From contig JARKIP010000042.1 in assembly GCA_029990175.1 (NCBI GenBank), forward strand, positions 3,100,001 to 3,164,000: 64,000 nt of DNA, read 5' to 3'. Below are positions 1 through 10,636 of this stretch, one piece after another. Source of the stretch: Petunia secreta (lineage: Eukaryota; Streptophyta; Magnoliopsida; Solanales; Solanaceae). Every line of letters starts with the position of its first letter. Position 1 is the stretch's first letter. The notes beneath the pieces are model-generated. The model searched no databases. It was not told the origin of the DNA and saw only the letters and a list, made by a program, of their open reading frames with translations. The position numbers and the translations under genes are program-made.

Positions 1-1240
1 GAGTGAATTCAAAGCTAGTTCAAAGTATTTTCAAAGAACAGCGGAGAAGAAATAAAGGCAAGTAAAAGGTTTCTCATCAGGCAAACCCCTATTTATAGGA
101 GTGAAAATTCAGCCCCACCAACTTCCTTCAAGACACGTGGAGACCATCAGAGAAACCTCGATCAGATCTGGCCGTTAAAAGGGAGAATAGGGTTCGCCAA
201 AACTTTATAGTATCATCATTATTCTGGAAAGTAGCGGTCACCTAGCGATCAGCAGACGACGTGTGCACGTGACTGAAGCGGTTAAAATTATTACTTTTAC
301 CCTTGGGGCACGCAACAGTCATTTTGGAATGACCTGCAGTCTCGCAGGCATGCCAGCTGCAGTTACTTTCTGTTACGGCGCATTAAATGCGCACGTCATG
401 AGGGCTTGTCACTCAGCTGATAAGGATCATACGTCATCAAGATACATCACACGAAGACAAAAATTCGCAAGAAATTCCCGCCAAAAATCGTATCCACTCC
501 TCGAACAGATACTCTGCTCGAGTAGTGCGGGGACTATCTGTATTGGATAAAAGCTGACTAGGCTTGAAAAGGTGACACGTGTCTTCCACATGGCACGCGC
601 AGACATTTCAAACGGACAAACATTCAATGGACAGACATTCGTCACGAGCAGACCTGAAAGAGTTATGAAACACTTCAACGGTCAACACGGTTTAAATGAG
701 CAGTTATTAACGTGATCATCCACGATCAATCTACTAATAGTCATTAAGGAAATCATTACAACCCAACAGTTATGACTCCAACGGATATGTGACCGGCAGT
801 TACTTATCCAGACGGATCTACGCCCAGCGGTTACAAAAATCCCAACGGGTGCCTATCAGGCTTATAAATAGCATTCGCATTAATCGATTGTAGAACAACT
901 TTTACTTCCTGTCTGCAATATCAATAAGAATACTCTCTCTCTCTCTCGCTCTTGCTCAGTTATTCCCTTTGTTCTTATTTAGTTCTCTGCTTTGGTCTTC
1001 TGAAGAACGACTGATATCGAAGCTCTCTCCGAGGACGAGTGATACGATATAGTTACTTATCCTTGTCTACATTTTGCGCATTACTTTTATTAGCTCATAT
1101 GTGCATATTGTTATCATCTCAGCTCATCGGATAAACTCTTAATCTCAACTATTGATCGTGACCCCGCAAATACAAATTTAATTGTTAATTGGCCTAAAAT
1201 CGGATCTAGGTTAAACAAGAATTTTTTTGGTAGTTTTATG
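1..1240. mobile_element. LTR-retrotransposon-derived sequence, probably Gypsy LTR fragments
   Basis: No host gene is visible. The stretch carries two LTR-style core promoters pointing apart: ATTTATAG at 91-98 reads as a TATA box on the minus strand, and TTATAAATA at 862-870 reads as one on the plus strand, followed by a CT-rich leader with a short CT repeat near 930-950. The text after 1150 resembles the tail of a Tat/Retand-type LTR, but no primer-binding site follows; the next sequence belongs to a CACTA remnant. I infer fragments of one or two LTRs in opposite orientation. Small open frames here have no recognisable domain. Confidence 0.4.
862..870 (+). promoter_or_regulatory. TATA box of LTR-like promoter
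   Basis: TTATAAATA sits in a GC-richer context and is followed about 60 bp later by a CT-rich leader, the usual layout of a plant LTR promoter. There is no direct evidence that it is active. Confidence 0.35.
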
Positions 1241-1334
1241 TTGTTACTTTGCTACTTCATTTATTAGTATTACTTAATAAATGTAATCCATATAAATTTA
1301 TATTGTGCTAATTTATTGTACTTATATTACATAG

Positions 1335-3270
1335 ATGGCATCAATGGGGAAAGCTACTAAATCTAAGGGGAAAATAAAGTTCAAAGTTCGTCTCCTGCTT
1401 CTGTTCATACTTCCCCTCCTTTACCTCATATTCTTCCTACTTGTCCGTCGTCTGCATATCCTCCGGGTTTTTTTCACTACACCCCCTATGGCTTACCTTG
1501 ACATGCATTCTATGTCAGGATCCGACCCTCCATGTAAGTTTATTCCTATGTCTGGCATGCCACTTTTTTTCTCAGGTTATGTTGTTCATCCGTATGGTAT
1601 GAACTCATCCATGCCTTCGCCATTTTCCAGTCCATCACCATTCATGTCATCATCTACTCCTATTGCATCTAGATTGCAGTTTGACGACTCTACATCATCA
1701 CCATCCGTCAATGCTTCTGTACCACCTAGTGATCAGAGTACGTACATGCTGAGCTTGGCACATTAGAACCCGAAGCGAGATTGAGGATTTCTCCTAAGGG
1801 AGATCGTGGGTAAGTATTATTTTTGCTAGTTTTTAATTATTTACTATATTTATAACTTTTAATTATTGAATATATTTATTAACACTATTAAATTATTAAT
1901 TTATGTAGTTTTTTACTCCCTCATACAAAGTTACACACTTGGTTACATAATGCATAAGGTGCCTTATCCAAGAAGGATCGAGATGTTTAACATGTGTTAG
2001 GTGTTAACTATGTTTTATTTATTAATAATTTAGTTAGGTATAATCTAATATTATTAATTATTTTCGACAAAGTGTGTGTAGAATACATCCTATGATCATA
2101 AAATACGAAGCAATTTCCTCCTCAAATACGCAGATAGAGTCAAAGGTTCCCTTTTTGCATATCGACAGAGCGGAAAGTAGCCCGATTGGATATAACTGGG
2201 CCATTGGAACCAATTAAGGGATTTTTACCCTACATAACCGTGTTCCCAACCCTTATCCACTTTTTGTAGCCATATTTTGTCCTTTCTTTCTTTTTCTAGC
2301 ATATTTATTAAATATAATTTGATGATATAAATATTAAAAAATATAGGACAGATATATATATGTGTATAGAAGCTATATGTACAAATTATCAATCTATTAT
2401 ATTTGATATTTTAATTATAAAATAAATTTTAAATATAAATATTGTGGCTATATTATGTTAGTGCTAAATGACTTGTTAATATGGAATATTAAGGGCTATT
2501 TATGTGGAAATCCCACCAATTAATGCAATGCTGGGGGAGTGAAGAATTTCATAAGAACAGTGCCCAAGGAAAGGCAACTCGAGCCTCCAAAAAGGGTGGA
2601 TCATTGCACACCGGAGTTTCAGTTAGTGGAGCGGCTCAACAGATGAGATTGGTAACTAAATTATTATATGTATTCTTTAATTTAACTCTTGTTAGTATTT
2701 TAATTAACTTATTTTATTTTAATTTTGTAGGAAAAGGAAGAAGGGCGCCCATTGACTACGCACGAGTTCTTTAAAAAGAGGCATATATTTAAGGACAAAG
2801 ACATCAAAAGAAGTGTGGGTCGAGGAGCGTACTAGAAAAGCATATGTAAGTTATTATTATTTGTATAATCCTTCAAAATTTATATATATAATTCATGTTG
2901 TAAAATTTTCTTCAGGAGGAATAACTTGCCCGTTATGAAGAGAGGATTGCAAGTCAGGCATCCGAATATAGTAGCACTGCCCCAACTCAGCCGTCACTTG
3001 AGGAGGAAACAACACTATGGTTGGAGGTGAACGGTGGGAATAAAGAAGGGATGTGCATACGGCCTTGGATCATAATATTTTTCGGGTCTTCTAAATTCAG
3101 ATTTGATGAGCACTTACTCTTCTAGTTGTTCACTTAATTAATCAGTGGAAGCCTCGTTGCACAATGAAGTAGAAGCGCTGAAGAATGAGCGCGAAGAAGA
3201 TCGTATACGTTCAAAGACAAATTTCAAAGCAATGCAGGATATGATGATGAGTATTATGTAGGAGAAGTAA
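1335..3270 (+). pseudogene. CACTA (En/Spm) element protein fragment, Transposase_24-like
   Basis: This is a broken gene of a CACTA transposon. A Pro/Ser-rich N-terminal part is readable from 1335. A conserved segment ending RISPKGDRG runs into a plausible splice donor (GG|GTAAGT near 1810) with an acceptor near 1908. A middle piece reads KYADRVKGSLFAYRQSGK near 2120-2175. The best-conserved block, at 2502-2660, has EEFHKNSAQGKATRASKKGG followed by SLHTG, matching the Transposase_24 signature (EF..S..NK.NRAS..GG.LHTGG). GRPLTTHEFFKK follows near 2745, then a charged coiled-coil tail (LHNEVEALKNEREEDR) near 3160-3200. Frame changes and stops between blocks make it non-functional. The family call rests on motif order; no tnp2-type transposase is visible. 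Confidence 0.7.
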
Positions 3271-3459
3271 GAAAAGGAAAAAAGGAAAAGACAAGAGCAA
3301 GGGTAAAGGCAAGCACAAGGGCAAAGGCAATGGCAAACGCCGATACAGTTCGTCGCCCGACCCTAGCTCCGACGGAATAGAGTAGTAATGAATTGTAGAA
3401 GACTGTTGTTTATTTGTGATGCATTGTATAGAATTGACAGGCGGTTTTATTTTGCAGGT

Positions 3460-3812
3460 TTTACCCAGTCGATCGAAAATTTGGGTTAAAAAATTTCCTA
3501 ATGGTCACATTTTCGACCGAATCAATCAAAAAGATGAAGGAAAAAGAATTTTAGAAATGAACATTTCTACTGATTCGGTCGAAAATTTGAAAAAAAAATA
3601 AATATGAAGAACATTACCGACCGATTCGGTCAAAAATTTAAAAAAATCAACTCAATAACATTCCAAACCGATTTGTCACTGACTTCTGCCTCAATAGCCG
3701 ACCGATTCGGTAGGAAACTTTTTCTTACCAGCAATTTTTCGACTGAAAATCAGTGGGAATTTAATTATTTTCGACCGATTTTCAATTGTTTTGGCGATCG
3801 AAAAACACACGA
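3460..3812. repeat. CACTA subterminal repeat cluster (palindromic GACCGATTCGGTC)
   Basis: About eight copies or half-copies of a palindromic unit around GACCGATTCGGTC, each next to an AAAATTT-like spacer, alternate in orientation. Examples are TTCGACCGAATC near 3511, GATTCGGTCGAAAATT near 3573 and CCGACCGATTCGGT near 3617 and 3700. Arrays of short inverted motifs next to the coding region are typical of CACTA element ends, where transposase binds. No terminal CACTA inverted repeat is visible to the right, so the end was lost or replaced by the AT tract. Confidence 0.55.
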
Positions 3813-3816
3813 TTTT

Positions 3817-3818
<2 letters not shown>

Positions 3819-3862
<44 letters not shown>
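3819..3862. repeat. (AT)n microsatellite
   Basis: An uninterrupted AT dinucleotide run of about 44 bp directly follows the CACTA subterminal repeats. Confidence 0.95.
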
Positions 3863-3866
<4 letters not shown>

Positions 3867-3927
3867 TTCATCTAGGACAATTTATATGGATAAAATTCCT
3901 AAACACAACCATCTTCTTTCGGACTAA

Positions 3928-4102
3928 GAGCCTATTTGAGTGGACTTATTATAAGTAGCTTATAAGCCACAAATTGCTTATACTCTTTTTTGGCTTATTT
4001 TAAGTATAAAAATTCTTATAAGCACATTACATTTTGAGTTACCAAACATTCAAAAAGTATATATGTATTTTTAAGTTACTTTTGAGCTTTCCAAACAGGC
4101 TC
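3928..4102. mobile_element. Tourist-like MITE with TAA target duplication
   Basis: A 175-bp element begins GAGCCTATTTGAGTGG and ends CCAAACAGGCTC, inverted termini of the GAGCCTGTTTGG type. It is flanked by TAA on both sides (3925-3927 and 4103-4105). The inside is AT-rich with repeated CTTATAAG motifs and no coding. The 3-bp TAA duplication fits PIF/Harbinger-derived Tourist MITEs. Related copies lie at 4648 and 9581. Confidence 0.7.
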
Positions 4103-4105
4103 TAA

Positions 4106-4645
4106 GAATGCAAGTTGAGATCTTTAGCTATTTGGATAAGAGTCATTCTTTTTGATGTGCCGGTTGAAGAAGAAGCATGAATATAATAATTAAGTCGTCT
4201 CTTTTCTTATGAAGTGCATCATCACATCATCACTGATGATGATTACTAGAAGAAACCGTCTAGGTACGTCCAAATATAACCAATCAATCGAATCAAACCC
4301 TGAATTCAAGACCATTTAAACTTTTTGTCACATGACAAAGGCCAAAAGCCATGACATAATAGGATCACATGGTCTAGTTGTTCACAATACGAAAATTTTA
4401 CAAACAAACTGAAACATACTAGTGACGTTAAAACAATAATTTAAGGATAACTAATGGAATTCATCCCAAGCAACTGGAAGCGAGTAAACTGGAATACGGC
4501 AGCTTAGGCCGTGGCATCTGCAACGAAATAAAGGAAAAATTATTGCATAGTCCTTGAACAATCATACCTACTTTTTTTCATTTTTTCGTTTTTTACGTCC
4601 TTCCCTGTTTGAACTATTACTTCATTTCTTCTTAAAATGGGTGAC
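4106..4645. other. No gene seen
   Basis: This is AT-rich sequence between two MITEs. I see no coding, RNA gene or clear repeat. Confidence 0.5.
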
Positions 4646-4647
4646 TA

Positions 4648-4816
4648 GAGCCTGTTTGGGCGGGCTTATAAGCAGCTTATTTTTAATGGTTTATAAGTTA
4701 AAAAGTGGCTTAAAAACTACTTATGGCTTATAAGTTCAAAATTTTTTAAGTTACTCGGCATATATTAATGGGCTTATAAACTTATAAGTCACTTTTAAGC
4801 TCAACCAAACGGGCTC
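4648..4816. mobile_element. Second MITE of the GAGCCTGTTTGG family
   Basis: A 169-bp element with termini GAGCCTGTTTGGGCGGGC and CCAAACGGGCTC, and the same CTTATAAG-rich interior as the copy at 3928. The flank is TA on both sides; a third duplicated base is not preserved. Confidence 0.7.
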
Positions 4817-4996
4817 TAGAAGACTCCATATGACAAAAGCAATAATGTCCGAATTGAAAGATGGAATTTTCAGAAACTGAGAAATAATCTTAAAGGTGAT
4901 GGAAGAAAACCACTAATTATTTGACAACTTTTAGTTGGAAACATCTTACATATTATGCTATTTAGAGAGAGTGGGCCATCTATATACTAGCGAATA

Positions 4997-5271
4997 CTCC
5001 CTCCGTGCCAATTTATGTGGCACCATTTGACCGGGCACGGAGTTTAAGAAAATAAAAGTTGACCTTGTTAAGTATCAATTTTACCCTTGAAAAAGTAAGA
5101 GAGAGAAGATTTGAGTAATAAAAAAGATGTTGGTAGGTTTAAAAGTATGTAGGACCCAACAAGGATAAAATAGAGATGATACATTAAATAGTTGTCAAAT
5201 AAGGAAAGGTGCCACTTATTTTGGGACAAACAAAAAAGGAAATGGTGCCACATAAATTGGGACGGAGGGAG
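4997..5271. mobile_element. Stowaway-type MITE (CTCCCTCCGT termini, TA duplication)
   Basis: A 275-bp element starts CTCCCTCCGTGCCAATTTAT and ends with the matching inverted terminus GGGACGGAGGGAG, flanked by TA at 4995-4996 and 5272-5273. TA duplication and the CTCCCTCCGT terminus are hallmarks of Stowaway (Tc1/mariner-derived) MITEs. The arms pair over much of their length (GTGGCACC near the left, GGTGCCAC near the right). An accidental short frame inside is not a gene. Confidence 0.85.
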
Positions 5272-5644
5272 TAGTAGGAAATCTGTGAGTGGGCCATCTA
5301 TCTATATAATTAGTGAATAGCAGGAAATCTTTTTATCACATTCCTTAAAAAAGACTCTCAAAATCGAGGCATTTTTCTAACCTTTAGGTCTTATCATTAA
5401 AAAGGGAAGCACAATCAAAATGAAGTTGCCTTATTGGAGCTGAAACTGATAAAGGAAAAAAGAAAGGAGGAGTTACAGTGAAAGATGTGTACTTTAAATG
5501 ATAAAATAAACCATGTAAGGAAATAAGAAGGGACTTACAAAATGAGTAGACTTTAACTTCTATACATTGAACCAGGTAAAGAAATAAGAAGGGGATTTAT
5601 AAAATGCGTAGACTTTAACTTCTATGTATTGATAATGTGAAATA

Positions 5645-5872
5645 CTCTATCCGTTTCAATTTGTTTGTCGTAATTTGACTTGGTACAAAGTTTAATAAAG
5701 TAAGGAAAATTTTTGAAACTTGTGATCTAAAATAAGCCATGAATATTTGTGTGGCTATAAATGAGTCAAAAAGTAACTTTAGAGTTGAATGATTGCCAAA
5801 TTTAGAAATATGACAATCTTTTTGGGACGGACAAATAAAAAAAGTATGACAAACAAAATGGGATAGAGGGAC
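5645..5872. mobile_element. Stowaway-type MITE, diverged
   Basis: A 228-bp element with termini CTCTATCCGTTTCAATTTG and CAAAATGGGATAGAGGGAC, flanked by TA on both sides. The inside contains TTGTGATCTAAAATAAGCCA, which recurs in a degenerate relative near 25260-25430. Confidence 0.75.
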
Positions 5873-6131
5873 TAACTTTTACAAAATTATTTAGATCACT
5901 TAGAGAATAACGTCATGTAAGCATATGCGAACTGTAGTTTACAATGAAAATAAAAGTAAATGGTTATTACTATATGTTAAATTAGAATGTCAAAATTCTT
6001 TACACTGCATGTCAATGTCTCTCTCTTTTTTCTCACGTATCGACTACAAATTGATTCCGCTAGCTAGGCCTTAAAAATGTTTTGTTATCAAGAAAATCTG
6101 CTAGATTTTTAAGATTTTGAATGATATATAA

Positions 6132-7744
6132 GTGATTCTTAGAGTAAAATACTTAAAAGGTCACTCAACTTTGAGAAATGTGTGACCAAAGTCACTTTGC
6201 TTTGAATTGTACTAACAAAGTCACTTAAATTAAGGTAATTCTCACCAAAAGTCACTGTAACCGAATTTTGCACAATCAACTCACCGGAAATCTGACATGG
6301 CATTTTTATTTTTAATTATATATACATGTGGCATACTTTATTTTCCATATAGAATTTTATAATAAGTTGATTTATTTTCTAAGGATTTGGAAAGAATTCT
6401 TTTAAATTATTACAATAATAGAATATTATGTCCTTGCTAAATTTCTACCAGTACTGTCGAAATATTAGCTTTACTGCTCTTTCAAGTACTTAACTCTTTA
6501 ATTAGTTATGGTTAGAATCATTATTTTTTACAAATCTATTAGTTAAATATATATTTTATATAATAGATAATAGGTGGATAGGAAAAACGGGATTGAGCTC
6601 CTCTCCGTTATCTAGTGTCTCAATTTTCTCAAGTTCTTATTTGGATAAATGGCACTTGGCCCTCCTTAAAACCAATGTTCTAGGTTTAATATGGTAAATA
6701 AAGGTATTTAACTATGGTTTGGACAAATATCTTTCCATTTCAAATTCAAATTATCTTAAAGAATCCTCTAATTTAGCAGCAAAATTTCACACCCCCCGCC
6801 AAATCTAAATTTCGATCATCTAAAACTTAACCTTTCTTTTTAGTTTAATGCTTTATAGGAGTAATTTTTTATTATTGTTCGAGAATGTGCACTCAAAAAA
6901 TTAAGAATCATTTTAAATAAAAATTACATTAATTGTTCAACAAACTCATCTTATTTTAGATATAGAAGTACAGAAGACCTATGTGATTTCTATAAGTATT
7001 ACGAATTGGTTGGAAAGTTTCTTTCCAAGATAAAATGTGAATAACTATGAGCAGAATATTAGGTACTATCTTCATAACTAGTTTTAACTGATGTGATTGT
7101 GTGAAAATAATTTCTTAGTATATTGTTATTTGAGTAAATTGACATTATTAAATCTTGTCTTGTTAATTCTTTTTCTTACGATGTTATCACTTGCAAATAG
7201 TTTAATACTGTTTTTGGTTTTATGTTATATGTTTGAGATTGGATTAGCAAAAACAAAGTTTTATTAAAACAATAAATGAACGAAAATTTTGGAGACCGAA
7301 AAATAATTTAGGAGGAGGGATAAAATTTGTTGCTAAATTATAAGATAGGTTAGATGTTTTGAATTTAAAATGGGAAGATATATTTTTCTAACCATGGTCA
7401 AACATTTAGTTTTACTTTATTAAATCTAGACCATCCATTTTGAAAAGGGAGCTGGATCCGAAAAATCTGTAGGAGAAATAGGTTATGGATTAAGAGTTGG
7501 GTTAATCAACTTATTATAAAATCCTACATGGAAAATAAAGTGTGCCACATGTATATATAATTAAAAATGAAGATGCCATGTTAGATTTCCGATGAGATGA
7601 CTATGCAAAATCCGGTTACAATGACTTTTGGTGAGAATTATCTTTAGTTGAGTGACTCTATTAGTACAATTCAAAGCAAAGTGACTTTGGTCACACATTT
7701 CTCAAAATTGAGTGACCTTTTAAGTATTTTACTCGTGATTCTTA
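6132..7744. mobile_element. Foldback Mutator-like element (MULE) with 10-bp target duplication
   Basis: The element is 6142-7734 (1593 bp). It starts GAGTAAAATACTTAAAAGGT and ends with the inverted match TTTTAAGTATTTTACTC. A perfect 10-bp duplication GTGATTCTTA flanks it (6132-6141 and 7735-7744); a 9-11 bp duplication is characteristic of Mutator-like elements. The inverted termini are about 240 bp (to about 6380, and from about 7500). A second pair of inverted segments lies inside (about 6650-6830 against 7290-7460), so most of the element can fold back on itself. No transposase coding is present, so it is non-autonomous. It ends 88 bp from the stop codon of the TAC1-like gene and so probably lies in or beside its 3' untranslated region. 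Confidence 0.85.
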
Positions 7745-7832
7745 CATGTTTAAAAACTTGATCAACTCGAAAGAACATTTCAATCATAACCTACTAGTGA
7801 CAGTACCTTGAAAAGTAGTCAAAATACCTTGA

Positions 7833-9092
7833 TCAATTTGCAGAATCAGAATCAGCCCTCACATGCTTAACACAGGAAAGACCAAGTATGCTAGCTGCTT
7901 TCACCTGACTTGTGCTCTTACTGGATTTGGTTTCAATATCTGGATGAACCTTCCTTTTCAACACTCTCGTCATCAACTACATTCACAACCAGCTAAAATT
8001 TATCACAGACTTAATTATCTATAATAAGCCTAATTTTATAACCCAGAAAATTTAATATTAAGTAAAAATACATCAACAATGTAAAATTCGTTATGCTGTG
8101 ATACATATAACTTCCAGATTGATTAAGCTTGAGCAGTTACAAGCATGCAGGCAAGCAAATTAAAAACACTGAAGGACAGAAGCATTGTTGACTCACTTTC
8201 TGTAGTTTTTTGATCGGACGCGAATTCTCCTTAACTCGAGGAATTAACTTTTTGGCAAAAGCCATTCCATTTTTCACTTGTGAAGAAGCTTCTTTCTTTG
8301 TATTAAATTCTGCTTCGGCACTTTTGCCTGGAATTTCCTCAAGGTTCTGGCCATGATGATCAGAATCAGCAGAGAATAAGTCTGCTAAAGTGATCCTTTC
8401 TTTATTCAGCTTCTTATAATTGCTCTCCAAGTTGTTTGTCTCATTGTTTTCAAAAAGTGGGCTGCCACCAATGGCAATTATCTCATTTTCTTTTGGACTC
8501 TCAATCATGTCATGTCCAATATATGCATATATCAAAGGGTACAACTCTTCATGTTCCTCTTGACCACTAACTCTAATTTCACATTCTTGATCATCTAATT
8601 CCACTGAATATTCTTCCTCTAGGGATTCTTCGTCTCCTTCTTCAATGTCTATGCCATTCTGATCTTGCATCACATCTCTTAGCGGGTCGAATCCGAATGT
8701 GCCAATTTTGAGGAACATACGAGCAAAGTTGGCATCTTGAAGAAGAGTTTGTGTGTCGATACCAACATTAGTAGTCTCATTGCTAATCTTGGGCTCCTCA
8801 TTTTTCACATTATGACCAACCAATCCATCTGTCAAATATGAAATCTTAAATAAACATTACTTTCTTTAAAGAGAAAATGAAACGGAAAATTTTATATTTC
8901 ATAAGAAAAAAATAGCATCACCTTTCTGATAAAATTTTCGGTGCACCCAATTGAAGATCTACGGCCAAAAAAAATAAAAAGAAAAGTATAGTACAAAGTG
9001 AAATAAAAGTTAAGAACTCCACGAACAATTGGAAACAGAATACATTTTGAATGAAAGAAAAATAATTAGTTGAAGCTGCACGTTACCTTCAT
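7833..9092 (-). CDS. TAC1: TAC1-like shoot-angle regulator (IGT/LAZY family)
   Basis: Spliced minus-strand gene with coding exons 9087-9092 (ATGAAG only), 8922-8958, 8197-8828 and 7833-7976. All three introns have GT donors and AG acceptors, and the joined exons give exactly 272 codons plus TGA. The product starts MKIFNWVHRKFYQKDGLVG, the conserved TAC1 N-terminus. It carries the IGT-family motif as IGTFGFDPL at residues 56-64, where relatives usually have GILTIGTFGFDPL. A long acidic middle follows, then IKKLQKLMTRVLKRKVHPDIE near the C-terminus. It lacks the C-terminal EAR-like motif of LAZY proteins, as TAC1 does. Known role of the family: TAC1 promotes wide lateral shoot angle, opposing LAZY1. 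The tiny first exon and the length fit TAC1 orthologues. An extra intron in the 3' untranslated region, known in rice TAC1, could not be located. A MULE starts 88 bp past the stop codon and a MITE lies about 490 bp upstream of the start. The frame is intact, so the gene may be functional. Confidence 0.88.
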
Positions 9093-9226
9093 TTCTTTTT
9101 CTCTTTTTGGGATTGTTCAGTTCAGTGGCAATGGAGTTGACTGAAGATGTAAATGTGTCACAAAGTGGAACTATTGGCCACTAAAATGTGGAGAGGGTCA
9201 TACTGATGGACCGTTTCAGTGGCCGA

Positions 9227-9232
9227 CACGTG
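9227..9232. promoter_or_regulatory. G-box CACGTG upstream of TAC1
   Basis: A perfect palindromic CACGTG in the context GACACGTGT lies about 135 bp upstream of the TAC1 start codon. G-boxes bind bHLH (PIF-type) and bZIP factors. TAC1 expression is known to respond to light in some species, so the site is a reasonable candidate. Whether it lies in the promoter or the 5' untranslated region is unknown because no clear TATA box was found. Confidence 0.35.
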
Positions 9233-9580
9233 TAAGGGAAAGGGAGGGGCCCTAAACGAGTAGGCATTTAGGCAATGTTTAGAGATTACATGGCATGGCA
9301 TGTTTCAGCAAACTACTACGTTTGATCTCTATGGATTTAACGATGACTCCGAAGTGTCTCCAAATTGACATTCATGCCCTCCAATTACCTTTAGCAAAGA
9401 TATATGAGTAGCACCCTCTTCTAATTGACAAATTAACACCCTCATATCTTCATCATTCAATATATGTTACGTGCTTTCAGGGCTAGAATTAGTACTTCAG
9501 GGCATCTTCTAATGCAAATAGTTAACGTTAATGAATGTATCTTACATTTGTCAACTTTTATACTTCACCTCATTGGCTAA

Positions 9581-10286
9581 GAGTCTGTTTGGCCAAGCTT
9601 CTAAAAACTACTTATTTGAGAAGTGCTTATTTTCAAAAGCAGTTTGTGTTTGGCCGACTCATCTGAGAATCAGTTCTGTCAACAGTTGACTAGTAATTTG
9701 TGTTTGGCCAAGCTTTTGAAAAAGTACTTTTGAGTGTTAAATTACAAGTAAGGACATTTAAATACTCACTTTACAGTTATTTAACTAGATGAATGATTTT
9801 AAACATTTATTCTCAAACACTATATTTAATTTTTTTTTTATTTAGTAAATTTTTTCCAAAATACAGCATTCATAATTGAATATTCTTGATCTATACCTTA
9901 AAAAAAGATATTATATTAAAAGTTTGTAACAATAGTGATGTAGGCGTACATATAAAAAATAGTGATTAAAAAAGTAATGTGCTATTTATATATTATAGTT
10001 ATTAGGTTAAAATATATAGGGGTAATTAATTATATAAGTATTTTTGGTAAGGATATTTTTGGAATCATAAAAATTAAAAACAACTTCTGCTTCTACTCAA
10101 AAGCACTTTTAGGAAAAAGCTACTTTTTTCAGCTTCTTCCCAACAGCAGAAAAACAGCTTATGCTGCCACTCAAAAGCACTTATTTTTTCCTAGAAGCTT
10201 GGCCAAACACCTCGATTTTTCAAAATAAGTACTTTTGGAAAAAAATAAGCACTTTCGGCTCCCTAAAAGCTTGGCCAAACAGGCTC
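9581..10286. mobile_element. Long Tourist-like MITE (706 bp) upstream of TAC1
   Basis: Termini GAGTCTGTTTGGCCAAGCTT and AAGCTTGGCCAAACAGGCTC are inverted repeats, flanked by perfect TAA duplications (9578-9580 and 10287-10289). The left arm (AGTGCTTATTTTC near 9620) pairs with the right arm (AAAAATAAGCACTTTCGG near 10240). The interior is AT-rich. Two short open frames in the right arm are products of the inverted repeat, not genes. Confidence 0.75.
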
Positions 10287-10379
10287 TAAGTCGGGGTTGA
10301 GTTAGCCACAACTCTAGCTTCTTAATAGAGTACGGACCCCTTCTTGTATATTTTGATTTGTACAATGTTGAACCTCATA

Positions 10380-10636
10380 CTCCCTCCGTTCAACAAAGGA
10401 TGATATATTTCGCATTTCGAGAGTCAAATAAGTTTATCTTTGACCGTAATATTTTCATGTCTTTTAAATATTTTGAATTATTAATTATTGTGACTTATAG
10501 TACTTTTTATATAGTTTCTGAATATATAGATATCGTTCCAAAAATTTTAAAGATTATATGTTCAAATTCACGATAAAAATGAACTCGTTTGACTCTCGAA
10601 ATTTAAAACATATCATTCTTTTTGGAACAGAAAGAG
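10380..10636. mobile_element. Stowaway-type MITE
   Basis: It starts CTCCCTCCGTTCAACAAAGG after TA and ends TTTTTGGAACAGAAAGAG before TA. The arms pair over a long stretch (CATTTCGAGAGTCAAA against TTTGACTCTCGAAATTT), so the element forms an extended foldback. Confidence 0.75.
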
